64,000 nt of DNA, taken from assembly GCF_028737205.1 (NCBI RefSeq), contig NZ_JAQZAL010000026.1:1-64000 (forward strand). Reading direction: 5' to 3'. Below the pieces are notes generated by a model. The model ran no database searches. It had not been told where the DNA came from and saw nothing but the letters and a program-made list of their open reading frames with translations. This stretch comes from Actinomycetospora lutea. Its GTDB lineage: Bacteria > Actinomycetota > Actinomycetes > Mycobacteriales > Pseudonocardiaceae. The position numbers and the translations under genes are program-made. This document shows positions 40,594-49,596 of the stretch, piece by piece. Each line of letters begins with the position of its first letter. Position 1 is the stretch's first letter.

Positions 40594-42786
40594 ATGCGAA
40601 GCGTGACGACCGGGGGATCGCGGGAGCTCGGGGTCGTCTACGATGTCGACGGGGTCATGCGCATCGCGCCGATCCGCCGGCAGTGGGGCCGGCTGAGGGC
40701 ACTCGTGGCGCACGGACCGCGCGACCGGCGCTCCCTGCTCGGCATGCAGCGCGTGCTCGCGGTGCTCGCCGAGGACGACCCGCCCGCCGAGGTGTACTTC
40801 CTGACCGCCCTGCCCGACAAGCTGGTCCGTCCCCTGCGCGCGGCCCTGCGCCACGACCAGTACCCGCGCGGCACGCTGCTGATGGCCGGACGGTCGTTGT
40901 TCTCGGGGTGGCTGTTCGGTGCCGGCCTCGACCGCAAGCGCGCCACGCTCGACCGTCTCGCCGAGCAGCGCCCCGACATGTCCTTCGTGCTCGTCGGCGA
41001 CGACGCCGGCCACGACCCGGCGCTCTTCACCGGCTTCGCGGACGCCCACCCGGGGCGGGTCGCCGCGATCGCCATGCGCCGCCTGCTCGGGGTCGCGGAC
41101 GCGTCCACGTGCACCGACGGCGACGGCCCGCCGGTCGTCGAGGCCCCGAACGGCGAGGAGATGCTGCCCGGCCTGCGCGAGGTCCTGGGCCTCGGGCGGG
41201 ACGCGCGGGAGCCGCGGATCGACGACTGGTTCCTCACCGAGGCCCAGCGCGGCAACCCCGCCACGCGTCTGCGCCCGTGGACCGAGGGCAACGACGTGCG
41301 CCTGCGCGTGCACGGCACCGCCTACTACCGGGTCCTCGCCGAGCGCCTCGCCCGCACGGGACCCGGGGACCAGGTGCTCTTCCTCGGTTGGCGCGGCGAC
41401 GGCGACCAGCGGCTCACCGAGGACGGCACGACCGTCGCCGACGCGCTCGTGGACGCGGCGCGCTGCGGGGCCCGCGTGTGCGGGCTGCTGTGGCGCTCCC
41501 ACCTGTCGGCGTTCGGCTACCACGTCACGCAGAACCGCCGCCTCGCCGCCGCCCTGCGCGCCGTCGGCGCCGAGGTGCTGCTCGACCAGCGCATCCGCCC
41601 GCTCGGCAGCCACCACCAGAAGCTCGTCGTCGTCCGCCACGACACCGACCCCCGCGACGACGTCGCCTTCGTCGGCGGCATCGACCTCGTGCTCGGCGCC
41701 CGCGACGACATCGCGCACCGCGGCGACCCGCAGTCCAGCGCGGCCGCCGACGCCTACGACCGCGACCCCCGCCACGACGCCCAGCTCGAGCTGCGCGGGC
41801 CGGTGGTCCGGGACCTCCACGAGGTGTTCTTCGAGCGCTGGGTGGACCCGACGCCGCTGGTCCGGCTGCCCTGGCACGTGGTGCCCGACCTGGTCCACCG
41901 CCTGCCCCGGCACGGGTCCCTGCTCCCGGCGCCGACCCCGGACCCGCCGGCGAGCGGCTCGTGCGCGATCCAGGTCCTGCGCACCTACCCGCGCCGCACT
42001 TCGCCGACCCCGTTCGCGCCGTGGGGCGAGCGCAGCGTCGCCCGCGCGTTCATCAAGGCGCTGGGACGGGCCCAGCGACTGGTCTACGTCGAGGACCAGT
42101 ACCTGTGGTCCGCGGACGTCGCCCGCGTCTTCGCCGCCGCCCTGCGCCGCGCCCCCGGGCTGCACCTCGTCGCCGTCGTCCCGCGCCCGCACCGCGACGC
42201 CGGCCCGAACCCGGCCATGATCGGGCAGGCCGAGGCCATGGCGATGGTGCACGAGGCCGGCGGCGACCGCGTGCAGATCCTCGACGTCGAGAACGACGAG
42301 GCGAGCCCGGTGTACGTGCACGCCAAGGTGTGCGTGATCGACGACGTGTGGGCCACGGTCGGCAGCAACAACTTCAACACACGGTCCTGGACCCACGACT
42401 CCGAGCTGGTCTGCGCGGTCCTCGACGAGGAGCGCGACGGGCGGGCGCCCGCGGACCCCGGCGGCCTCGGCGACGGCGCCCGGACCTTCGCCCGCCGGCT
42501 GCGCCTCGAGCTGATGCGCGAGCACCTCGGGCTGGCCGACGACGACCCCATCCTCGACCCCGACGACGCCGCTGCGCTCGTGCGGTCGCGCGCGGCCGCG
42601 CTGGACTCCTGGCACGGCGCGGGGGCGCAGGGACCGCGGCCGCCGGGCCGGCTGCGCCGCCACACGCCCGTGCACGAACAGGTGGAGATCACCTTCCGGC
42701 GGCGCTGGATCACCGGCCCCGCCTACCGGATGGTGCTCGACCCCGACGGGCGCCCGATGCGCGCGCGCCTGCAGCGGACCTATTGA
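40594..42786 (+). CDS. Fusion of an App1-like phosphatase domain and phospholipase D
   Basis: The 730-residue protein combines two domains. The N-terminal about 200 residues resemble App1/DUF2183 phosphatidate phosphatases, a HAD-like fold: VVYDVDGVMRI (near residue 12) as the Asp-rich start, VYFLTALP, and SFVLVGDDAGHDP. Residues about 230-680 form a phospholipase D/cardiolipin-synthase-like domain. The first HKD is SHHQKLVVVRHD (near 340, with an insertion typical of an actinobacterial subgroup) and the second is HAKVCVIDD, then GSNNF (near 577). PLD makes phosphatidic acid or transfers phosphatidyl groups; App1 would dephosphorylate the product. No signal peptide is seen. The next gene overlaps its stop. 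Confidence 0.8.
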   Translation: MRSVTTGGSRELGVVYDVDGVMRIAPIRRQWGRLRALVAHGPRDRRSLLGMQRVLAVLAEDDPPAEVYFLTALPDKLVRPLRAALRHDQYPRGTLLMAGRSLFSGWLFGAGLDRKRATLDRLAEQRPDMSFVLVGDDAGHDPALFTGFADAHPGRVAAIAMRRLLGVADASTCTDGDGPPVVEAPNGEEMLPGLREVLGLGRDAREPRIDDWFLTEAQRGNPATRLRPWTEGNDVRLRVHGTAYYRVLAERLARTGPGDQVLFLGWRGDGDQRLTEDGTTVADALVDAARCGARVCGLLWRSHLSAFGYHVTQNRRLAAALRAVGAEVLLDQRIRPLGSHHQKLVVVRHDTDPRDDVAFVGGIDLVLGARDDIAHRGDPQSSAAADAYDRDPRHDAQLELRGPVVRDLHEVFFERWVDPTPLVRLPWHVVPDLVHRLPRHGSLLPAPTPDPPASGSCAIQVLRTYPRRTSPTPFAPWGERSVARAFIKALGRAQRLVYVEDQYLWSADVARVFAAALRRAPGLHLVAVVPRPHRDAGPNPAMIGQAEAMAMVHEAGGDRVQILDVENDEASPVYVHAKVCVIDDVWATVGSNNFNTRSWTHDSELVCAVLDEERDGRAPADPGGLGDGARTFARRLRLELMREHLGLADDDPILDPDDAAALVRSRAAALDSWHGAGAQGPRPPGRLRRHTPVHEQVEITFRRRWITGPAYRMVLDPDGRPMRARLQRTY

Positions 42787-43583
42787 ATGGGGCCATCGGG
42801 GAGACGACGCGCCTGCGGGCCATGAGCTTCAACATCCGCGGCTTCTCCACGCCCATCGACGGGCGGAACCGGTGGTCGCGGCGGGCCGCGGCCAACGTCG
42901 CGACGGTGCGCGAGCAGGCGCCGGACGTGCTCGGGGTGCAGGAGCTCCAGCAGGCGGCGCTCGCGACCTACCGCGAGGAGCTCACCGGCTACGACATGGT
43001 CCTCGGCCCCGCGGCCGGCCTGGGCGGGCGCCACGAGTACAACGCCATCCTCTGGGCCCGCGACCGGCTCGAGCTCCTCGACACCGGCGGGTTCTGGCTC
43101 AGCGAGACCCCGGAGGCGTCGTCGGCGTCCTGGGGCACCCGCAACGTCCGCGCCCTGAACTGGGCGAGCTTCGCGGTCCGCGGCACCGACGCGACCTTCC
43201 GCCACGTCAACGTCCACCTCGACCACTGGAGCGACCGCGCGCGGGAGGAGAGCGCGCACCTGCTCCTGCGGCGCCTCGGCGACCCCCGCCCGACCGTGCT
43301 GACCGGCGACTTCAACTGCCCGCCCGGCTCGCCGCCGCACCGGACGCTGCTCGAGCACGGGTTCGAGGACACGGCGGTCCGCGACGAGGACACCTTCCGC
43401 GGGTTCGGCCGGGTCGACGCCGCCGTGGCGCGCCGGTTCCACGGCGGGCGGCTGCGCCTCGACTGGATCCTCGTCGGCGGTCAGCCGGGCCGCTGGGACG
43501 TCGAGGACTCGTGGACCGTGCGCGACACCGGGGCGAGCGACCACGACCCGGTGGTCGCGGATCTCCGGCTGTCCGGACGTTGA
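42783..43583 (+). CDS. Endonuclease/exonuclease/phosphatase (EEP) family hydrolase
   Basis: The about 266-residue protein has the EEP fold: MSFNIRG (near 14-20), a metal-binding VLGVQELQ Glu, the HVNVHLDHW segment, the GDFNCPPGS loop and a C-terminal TGASDHDPVVADL with the catalytic His/Asp. It is similar to YbhP, which in E. coli is encoded next to the cardiolipin synthase ClsB, matching the neighbouring PLD gene here. A TTG at 42783 overlapping the PLD stop is the most likely start; an ATG at 42822 would cut into the first strand. It probably cleaves phosphodiesters of lipids or nucleic acids. Confidence 0.8.
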   Translation: MNGAIGETTRLRAMSFNIRGFSTPIDGRNRWSRRAAANVATVREQAPDVLGVQELQQAALATYREELTGYDMVLGPAAGLGGRHEYNAILWARDRLELLDTGGFWLSETPEASSASWGTRNVRALNWASFAVRGTDATFRHVNVHLDHWSDRAREESAHLLLRRLGDPRPTVLTGDFNCPPGSPPHRTLLEHGFEDTAVRDEDTFRGFGRVDAAVARRFHGGRLRLDWILVGGQPGRWDVEDSWTVRDTGASDHDPVVADLRLSGR

Positions 43584-43606
43584 CGGTTAGAGTGCTGGCC
43601 GGGGTG

Positions 43607-44302
43607 ATGCGGGTGGACCCGGACGACCACGAGGGCTACGTCGACCGCTGGTCGCGGGCCCACGGCGGTTACGACGTCCGCTCCTCGCGACCCGCCCGCG
43701 CCTGGCTGCGGATCGCGCACTTCCTCGGCGCCCCGCTGGCCCGCCGCGGCGTGCCGCCGACCCGGGTGACGCTGGTCGGCGGACTCGGCGCGGTCGCCGT
43801 CGGGGCCGTCGCCGCGCTCGGCGGGCGCTGGCCCCTGCTCGCCGCGGTCCTCGTCGTGGTCGTCGCGGTGCTCGACGGCGTCGACGGGGCGGTCGCGGAG
43901 CTGACCGACTCGGCGACCGCCTGGGGCCGCGTGGTCGACCAGCTCGTCGACCGCGTCGGCGACCTCAGCATGGTCGCCGGGCTGTGGGCCCTCGGCGCGC
44001 CCGGACCGCTGTGCGCCGCGGCCGCGGTGCTCACCGTGCTCGACGAGGCGATCCGCGGCGGGGCGGCCGCCGAGGGCGTCGGCGGGGTCGGGCTGGTGAG
44101 CTTCCCCGAGCGCCCGGCGCGCCTGGTGATCGGCGGCCTCGCGCTGCTCGCGGCGGGCGTGGTCCCGACGGCCGCCGCCACGGTGGTCTCCGTGGCCGCG
44201 GCGATCTGGACCCTGCTGGCCGTCGTCGCGACCGTGCAGCTCGTGGTCAACGTCCGGCGGCAGCTGCACGGACGGCCGCACCGCGTGATCGGGGACGCCT
44301 GA
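43607..44302 (+). CDS. CDP-alcohol phosphatidyltransferase-like membrane protein
   Basis: The 231-residue product has a polar N-terminus of about 45 residues and five or six hydrophobic helices. The family motif DG-xx-AR-x8-G-x3-D-x3-D is visible as VLDGVDGAVAELTDS, then WGRVVDQLVDRVGD, with Glu in the usual Arg position. Such enzymes use CDP-diacylglycerol to attach a head group. The ATG at 43607 is used; GTG at 43592 or 43604, or TTG at 43580 (overlapping the EEP stop), would extend it slightly. It ends the phospholipid operon. Confidence 0.8.
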   Translation: MRVDPDDHEGYVDRWSRAHGGYDVRSSRPARAWLRIAHFLGAPLARRGVPPTRVTLVGGLGAVAVGAVAALGGRWPLLAAVLVVVVAVLDGVDGAVAELTDSATAWGRVVDQLVDRVGDLSMVAGLWALGAPGPLCAAAAVLTVLDEAIRGGAAAEGVGGVGLVSFPERPARLVIGGLALLAAGVVPTAAATVVSVAAAIWTLLAVVATVQLVVNVRRQLHGRPHRVIGDA

Positions 44303-44303
44303 C

Positions 44304-44693
44304 CTACCCCGGGTCGACGATCTTCCAGTAGGAGTCCTTGCGGACGACCTTCCCCGCGCGGAACTCCCAGTGGTCGCACCCCCGGACACGCACCTCGTCC
44401 CCGTCGGGGGTGGTGCCGGTGAGCAGCCACTCCGAGACGCCGAGGTCGCCGCTCACCCAGTGCCGGTCGTCGCCGTAGTGGACGTCGGGCAGCCCCGCGA
44501 AGCGGCTCGCCAGGCCCTCCCGCACCGCCGCCCGGCCGACGAGACGCCGCCCCCAGGGATCGGGACCCCGCGGCATGTCGAGCGAGCAGTCCTCGGCGAA
44601 GAACTCCATGATCGCGTCCAGGTCGTGGGCGTTGAACGCCGCCGTGACGGCCTCCAGCGTCTCCCGGTTCGACGAACTCCCCTTAGACTCCAT
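44304..44693 (-). CDS. SnoaL-like (NTF2-fold) protein
   Basis: The 129-residue product is a compact NTF2-like cone: helix TLEAVTAAFNAHDLDAIMEF, a strand DCSLDMPRG, and the long C-terminal sheet SEWLLTGTTPDGDEVRVRG, then CDHWEFRAGKVVRKDSYW. The SnoaL family includes cyclases, isomerases and ligand-binding proteins, and the function is not determined. It lies 65 bases downstream of the alpha/beta hydrolase gene on the same strand and may be the last gene of that operon. Its end is one base from the stop of the convergent phosphatidyltransferase gene. Confidence 0.75.
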   Translation of the reverse strand: MESKGSSSNRETLEAVTAAFNAHDLDAIMEFFAEDCSLDMPRGPDPWGRRLVGRAAVREGLASRFAGLPDVHYGDDRHWVSGDLGVSEWLLTGTTPDGDEVRVRGCDHWEFRAGKVVRKDSYWKIVDPG

Positions 44694-44758
44694 GCCGCCA
44701 TGGGACGCCCCCGACCCGGCGCCGCCCGATACGTACTTCCCGCCCGGACGGCAGGCGG

Positions 44759-45601
44759 TCAGGACGCCGGCGCGAGCTCGCCCACCTCCGCGTAGAACGC
44801 GCGCAGCAGCGCGTCGAGGCGCATCTTCTGCTCCTTGCCGGCGATGACGTGCGAGGCGTCCCACCACGTCTCCTCCCGGGCGTCGGACAGGAGCTCGGCG
44901 AGCAGGCCGGTGTGGTCGACGGTGGTGATCGGGTCGCGGCCGGCGTGCAGCACGAACGCCGGGACCTGGATCGCACCGAGGCGCTCGCGCGTGTCGTGGC
45001 CCAGGCACGCCTCGACGAGCCGGCCGTGGGCGTCGGCGTGCCCGGCGAGATCGCCCCACGCCCCGGCCGGACCGAGCAGCCGGTCGCGGTGCCGGTCGTA
45101 GAACGCCGGGGCGAAGCTCAGCGACGCGCACAGCATCTGGAACGCCGCGAACCCCAGCTCCTGGTGCACGCGGCGCAGCATCGTGAGCTGGTCGGACAGG
45201 GCGGCGTCGGCGTACGCCCAGGACCCGGTCATGAACAGCGAGCGCACGAGGTCGGGGCGCCGGATCGCCAGCTCCTGGCCGATGCAGGCGCCCATCCCCA
45301 CCATGCCGAGCACGTGCACCGCGGTGTCAGACCGTCCGCCGAGGTGGTCGAGCAGCGCGGCGACGTCGTCGGCGTACGAGCCGGTGGAGGCCTCGGCGTC
45401 GGGGCGGTCCTCGCTCTCGCCCAGCCCGCGGTAGTCGAGGACGACGACCTCGAAGTCGGCGACCGCCGCGCGCGGGAGGTCGCCGAGGCGGCCGTGGCAG
45501 TAGGTGCCCCAGCCGCCCATGGCGACCATCCGCGGACGGTCCTCGCCCGCCCCGTGCACCTCGTAGTACAGACGGCGCCCGTCGACGACGATCTCAGGCA
45601 C
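44759..45601 (-). CDS. Alpha/beta hydrolase-fold protein without a canonical nucleophile
   Basis: The 280-residue protein has an alpha/beta hydrolase fold: VVVLDYRGLGESED, the acid in HAGRDPITTVDH and a His in DASHVIAGKEQ. The nucleophile elbow, normally GxSxG, reads LGMVGMGACIG (near residue 100), with no Ser, Cys or Asp at the turn. It may be inactive, use another mechanism, or serve as a ligand-binding protein. Its start overlaps the cysteine-hydrolase stop by eight bases, so it belongs to the CaiB operon. Confidence 0.72.
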   Translation of the reverse strand: MPEIVVDGRRLYYEVHGAGEDRPRMVAMGGWGTYCHGRLGDLPRAAVADFEVVVLDYRGLGESEDRPDAEASTGSYADDVAALLDHLGGRSDTAVHVLGMVGMGACIGQELAIRRPDLVRSLFMTGSWAYADAALSDQLTMLRRVHQELGFAAFQMLCASLSFAPAFYDRHRDRLLGPAGAWGDLAGHADAHGRLVEACLGHDTRERLGAIQVPAFVLHAGRDPITTVDHTGLLAELLSDAREETWWDASHVIAGKEQKMRLDALLRAFYAEVGELAPAS

Positions 45602-46214
45602 CGGCGATCGCCTCGAGCCCCGCGACGGCCTCGTCGACGCCGATGACGTCCGCGTAGCGGCGGCCCACGTCGGCGAGGTTCGCCCGGTGCGCCTCCTGCT
45701 GCTGGTCGCCGCAGCACTCGCCGACCACGATCGTGCGCAGCCCGTGGGAGAAGGCGTCGACGATCGAGGCGCGGATGCAGCCCGAGGTCATGCAGCCCAG
45801 GACGACGACGGTGTCGACGTCCCAGTAGCGCAGGATCGACGCGACCGGGGTCCCGAAGAACGCCGACGGCGCCTTCTTGATCACCAGCTCGTCGGTCGGG
45901 TGCCAGACCTTGGGGTCGATCTCCGCGCCCGCCGAGCCCGGCGTGATCTTCCCGAGCTCGGGCATCTTCCAGCGCCCCAGGTCGGCGGGGCCGTCGAACG
46001 CGACGGCGGTGTGCAGCACCGGGACCCCGAGCGCCCGGGCGCGGTCGAGCAGCGGGCCGCTGCGCTCGACCGCGTCGCGCACGGACGGGCTGCGCCCCAG
46101 CGCGAACTCGCCCTCGGTCAGCGCGCGCTGGAAGTCGACGACCAGCATCGCGGCGCGCCGCCCGAAGCCGATGTCGTGGCTGGAGTAGCCGGCGGCGTCG
46201 AACTCGTCGGTCAC
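45594..46214 (-). CDS. Cysteine hydrolase of the isochorismatase superfamily
   Basis: The 206-residue enzyme is close to N-carbamoylsarcosine amidase and maleamate amidohydrolases. The Asp of the triad is in AMLVVDFQRAL, the Lys in VIKKAPSAFFGT, and the nucleophilic Cys in VVLGCMTSGCIRAS. It should hydrolyse a C-N bond in a small amide. The GTG at 46214 is chosen because AGGAG lies eight bases upstream; the in-frame GTG at 46223 is too close to it. It follows the CaiB gene by 11 bases. Confidence 0.83.
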   Translation of the reverse strand: MTDEFDAAGYSSHDIGFGRRAAMLVVDFQRALTEGEFALGRSPSVRDAVERSGPLLDRARALGVPVLHTAVAFDGPADLGRWKMPELGKITPGSAGAEIDPKVWHPTDELVIKKAPSAFFGTPVASILRYWDVDTVVVLGCMTSGCIRASIVDAFSHGLRTIVVGECCGDQQQEAHRANLADVGRRYADVIGVDEAVAGLEAIAGA

Positions 46215-46225
46215 GGTGTCCACTC

Positions 46226-47470
46226 CTAGATGACGTCCGCCGCGCGCAGCTCGCGCACGGCCTCGGGGGTGTAGCCAAGGCGCTCGGTGAGCACCTCGTC
46301 GGTGTGCTCGCCGAGCTCGGGGCCCAGCCAGCGCACCTCGCCGGGCGAGCCCGACAGCCGCGGGAACACGTTCTGCATGGGGAACTCGCCGAAGCGCGGG
46401 TCGGCCATCGACAGGATCGACTCCCGTGCCCGGAAGTGCGGGTCGGCGAGCATCTCCTGCGCGCGGTAGATCGGCCCCGCCGGGACGCCGTGCTCCTCGA
46501 GGTGGGTGAGCACGGCGTCGGCGGTCCGCGTCGAGGTCCACGCGGCGACGATCGCATCGAGCTCCTCGGCGTGGGCCCCGCGCGCGCCGTGGGTGGCGAA
46601 GCGCTCGTCGTCGGCGAGCTCGGGGCGCCCCATGGCGCCGGCCAGGCGGCGGAAGACCGTGTCCATGTTCGCCGCCACGAGCACGCTGCCCCCGTCGCCG
46701 GTGGGGTAGACGTTGCTCGGGGCGACGCCGGGCAGTGTCGCCCCGGTGCGGGTGCGCTCGTGGCCGGCGAGCACCCACTCCGGGATCAGGGACTCGGTGA
46801 CCGCCAGGACCGACTCGTAGATCGACGCGTCGACCACCTGCCCCAGCCCGGTGCGGCGGCGGTGCTCGAGCGCGGCCAGCGCGCCGAGTGCGCCGAACAT
46901 CGCGGTCAGCGTGTCGCCGAGCGAGATCCCGCAGCGCCCCGGCGGCCGGTCGGGCTCGCCGACGAGGTGGCGCAGCCCGCCCATCGCCTCGCCGATCGAC
47001 GCGTAGCCGGCGCGGTGGGCGTAGGGGCCGGTCTGCCCGTAGCCGCTGATCCGCACCATGATCAGCCCGGGGTGCTCGGTGGCGAGCGTCGCGTGGTCGA
47101 GGCCCCAGCGCTCGAGGGTCCCGGGGCGGAAGTTCTCGACGACGATGTCGGCCTCGCCGGCCAGCTTCCGCGCGATCTCGCGACCCTCGGGAGTGCGCAG
47201 GTCGCACGTCACCGACCGCTTGTTGCGGGCGACGATCGGCCACCACAGCGAGCGGTCGTCCGCCTTCTGGCCCCACTGGCGCATGACGTCGCCGCGCTGC
47301 GGGTCCTCGATCTTGACGACGTCCGCGCCGTGGTCGGCCATCAGCTGCGCGCAGTACGGGCCGGCGAGCAGCTGCCCCATCTCGAGGACGCGGACGCCGG
47401 CGAGGGCGCCGGCGGCGGGCTCGGCGGTCTGCGGGTCGGCGACCCGGTCGTCGGCGGCGTACGCCGTCAT
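46226..47470 (-). CDS. CaiB/BaiF-family (class III) CoA-transferase
   Basis: The 414-residue protein has the family start GVRVLEMGQLLAGPYCAQLMADHGADVVKIE (split: LEMGQLLAGP, then HGADVVKIE), the catalytic Asp in ISLGDTLTAMFGALGA, and the ENFRPGTLERWGLD motif. It transfers CoA between organic acids. It is first in a three- or four-gene operon with amidase-type hydrolases, so the pathway may activate an acid freed from an amide. It is divergent from the GntR gene with only 65 bases between them. Confidence 0.9.
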   Translation of the reverse strand: MTAYAADDRVADPQTAEPAAGALAGVRVLEMGQLLAGPYCAQLMADHGADVVKIEDPQRGDVMRQWGQKADDRSLWWPIVARNKRSVTCDLRTPEGREIARKLAGEADIVVENFRPGTLERWGLDHATLATEHPGLIMVRISGYGQTGPYAHRAGYASIGEAMGGLRHLVGEPDRPPGRCGISLGDTLTAMFGALGALAALEHRRRTGLGQVVDASIYESVLAVTESLIPEWVLAGHERTRTGATLPGVAPSNVYPTGDGGSVLVAANMDTVFRRLAGAMGRPELADDERFATHGARGAHAEELDAIVAAWTSTRTADAVLTHLEEHGVPAGPIYRAQEMLADPHFRARESILSMADPRFGEFPMQNVFPRLSGSPGEVRWLGPELGEHTDEVLTERLGYTPEAVRELRAADVI

Positions 47471-47535
47471 GCACGTGCTCCTGTCTGCTGGTCGATGGCC
47501 TCGGTGTCGATAAGGTCCCGGGCCGTGGAGCTGCG

Positions 47536-48222
47536 GTGAACCGCGCCGACACGGCCTATCGCCGGCTGCGGCGCGAGATCCTCGAGGGGGTGCTCCCCCC
47601 GGGGACGCCGCTGCCCGAGGTCGAGTCGGCGGAGCGGCTCGGGGTCAGCCGCACCCCGGTGCGCGAGGCGCTGGGGCGTCTGGCGGGGGAGTCGCTGGTC
47701 GAGGTGTCGCCGCGCCGGGCCGCCCGCGTGGCCCGCTGGCGCCCCGAGATGCAGCAGGAGATCCTCGACCTGCGCGTCGTGCTGGAGTCGCACGCCGCCG
47801 AGCTGGCCGCCGGCAGCATCGGGCCCGACGACCTGGCGACGCTCGAGCAGCTCTGCGACGAGGGGGACGCGGTGGTCGCCGCGTCGACGGTCGACCTCGT
47901 CGCCTTCGCCGAGAACGCGCGCGTGTTCCACCTGGCGCTCGCCGCGGCGACCGGGCGGCCGCGCCTCGAGGCGATGGTCCACGGGCTGCTCGACGTGCCC
48001 GCGGTCGCGGCGCGCTACAGCGCCTTCCGCCCCGAGGACTTCGTGCGCAGCGCCGCCCACCACCACGAGCTCGTCGAGGCGCTGCGGGCGGGCAACGCGC
48101 CCTGGGCGGGCCACCTCATGCGGGCCCACATCCTGGCGGCGCGGGCGGCGATGCGGATCGACGGTCACGGCGACGCCACCGACGAGGCCGAGAGCTCGGG
48201 ACCGGGCGAGCCGGCCGGGTAG
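47536..48222 (+). CDS. GntR-family (FadR/FCD) regulator
   Basis: The 228-residue protein has a winged helix (YRRLRREILEGVLPPGTPL, then GVSRTPVREALGRLAGESLVE, about 10-60) and an FCD ligand domain with metal-binding His in FHLALAAATG and AHHHELVEALRAG. A GGAG five bases upstream supports the GTG start. It is divergent from the CaiB operon and convergent with the MFS gene, which it overlaps by 58 bases. CTTGYATAC repeats upstream of the MFS gene fit FCD-type operators. Confidence 0.87.
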   Translation: MNRADTAYRRLRREILEGVLPPGTPLPEVESAERLGVSRTPVREALGRLAGESLVEVSPRRAARVARWRPEMQQEILDLRVVLESHAAELAAGSIGPDDLATLEQLCDEGDAVVAASTVDLVAFAENARVFHLALAAATGRPRLEAMVHGLLDVPAVAARYSAFRPEDFVRSAAHHHELVEALRAGNAPWAGHLMRAHILAARAAMRIDGHGDATDEAESSGPGEPAG

Positions 48223-49517
48223 CGCGGCAGGCGGCGCAGCATCGCGACGCCCGCCACCGAGGCCAGGCCGCCGAGCACGAGCGCGATCGCCAGGGGCACC
48301 GACGAGCCGCCGAACGTCTGGACCAGCGCGAGCGCCGGCAGCGGCAGCAGCGCGCCGCCGATGACGTTGGCGAGGGCGAAGGACACCGCGACGCCGGTGT
48401 AGCGCAGCCGCACGGGGAACACGTCGCTCATCAGCGACGGGAGCGCGCCGTTGCCGAGGCCGTAGGGGATCACGCCGATCGCCATGGCGAGCCACAGCAG
48501 CGCCGGCTCGCCGGTCGCGACCAGCCCGAACGCCGGGAACGCCCAGACGACGGTGAAGATCCCGGCGACGAGGACGAGCCGCTCGCGCGACACCTTCTTG
48601 GCCAGCAGCGCCGCGCCGATCGTGTAGGGCACGAGCAGCAGGCCGCACAGGACCAGGCCGATCTGGACGTCGTGCGCGTCGACGCCCTCGACGTAGCTCT
48701 TGGCGTAGGCGAGCAGGCCGGTCATCAGCGCGTAGACGACGACGATGATCGCGAGCCAGGAGAGGGTCACCGCGAGGATCGGCCGGCCGGCCTCGCGCAT
48801 CGTGGCGGCGAAGGTGGCCGGGACCTCGTCGCGCGTCTGCTTGAAGTCCGGCGTCTCCTCCAGCCGCAGCCGGACGACCATGCCGAGCGCGACGAGCACG
48901 AACCCGGCGAGGAACGGCACCCGCCAGCCCCAGGACAGGAACGTCTCCTCGTCGACCGCCGACGCCACGACCAGCAGGGACGCGGCCGCCAGCGCCAGAC
49001 CGAGCACCGAGCCGACCTGGGGGAGCGAGCCGTAGAGCACCCGGCGCGACGGGGGCGCGTGCTCGACGGCCACCGCGACCGCGCCACCCCACTCACCGCC
49101 GACCGCGAGGCCCTGGACGAGGCGCAGGACCACCAGGAGCACCGGGGCGGCCACGCCGATCGCGGCGTAGGTGGGCAGCAGGCCGACGCCGGCGGACGCG
49201 ACGCCCATGAGCGAGAGCGAGAGGACCAGCGCGCCGCGACGCCCCCACCGGTCGCCGAGACGCCCGAAGACCCAGGCGCCCAGCGGCCGCACGAAGAACG
49301 CGACGGCGTGGCTGGACAGCGCGGCGAGCGTCCCGAGCCAGGGCTGCGCGCCGGGGAAGAACAGCGGCCCGAACACCAGCGCGGCGACGAAGGTGTACAG
49401 GATGAAGTCGTAGATCTCGACCAGCGTGCCGATCATGCACACGAACGCGGTGCGGCCCGGCGAGAGGCCGGTCCTCGGCGGTGCGGACGTGGGCGCCATC
49501 TGCTCGGTCGGACGCAT
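48165..49517 (-). CDS. MFS metabolite:H+ symporter (MHS-type)
   Basis: The 450-residue protein has 12 predicted helices. Its early motif FGRLGDRWGRRGALVLSL matches the MFS loop 2-3 signature, and the N-terminus GTLVEIYDFILYTFVA and EWGGAVAVAVEH are typical of the MHS branch that imports organic acids such as shikimate, citrate or 2-oxoglutarate. It is divergent from the amidotransferase gene at 49837 and is probably the uptake system for the CaiB locus. Its last 58 bases overlap the end of the convergent GntR gene. Confidence 0.88.
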   Translation of the reverse strand: MRPTEQMAPTSAPPRTGLSPGRTAFVCMIGTLVEIYDFILYTFVAALVFGPLFFPGAQPWLGTLAALSSHAVAFFVRPLGAWVFGRLGDRWGRRGALVLSLSLMGVASAGVGLLPTYAAIGVAAPVLLVVLRLVQGLAVGGEWGGAVAVAVEHAPPSRRVLYGSLPQVGSVLGLALAAASLLVVASAVDEETFLSWGWRVPFLAGFVLVALGMVVRLRLEETPDFKQTRDEVPATFAATMREAGRPILAVTLSWLAIIVVVYALMTGLLAYAKSYVEGVDAHDVQIGLVLCGLLLVPYTIGAALLAKKVSRERLVLVAGIFTVVWAFPAFGLVATGEPALLWLAMAIGVIPYGLGNGALPSLMSDVFPVRLRYTGVAVSFALANVIGGALLPLPALALVQTFGGSSVPLAIALVLGGLASVAGVAMLRRLPRYPAGSPGPELSASSVASP

Positions 49518-49596
49518 GTCCCCGCCTCTCCCGTCCCGCCGCGCGCGGGCTCCTGGGAGGACAGCGTGCAGTGATCCGGGTCATCAGCACAAGGGC

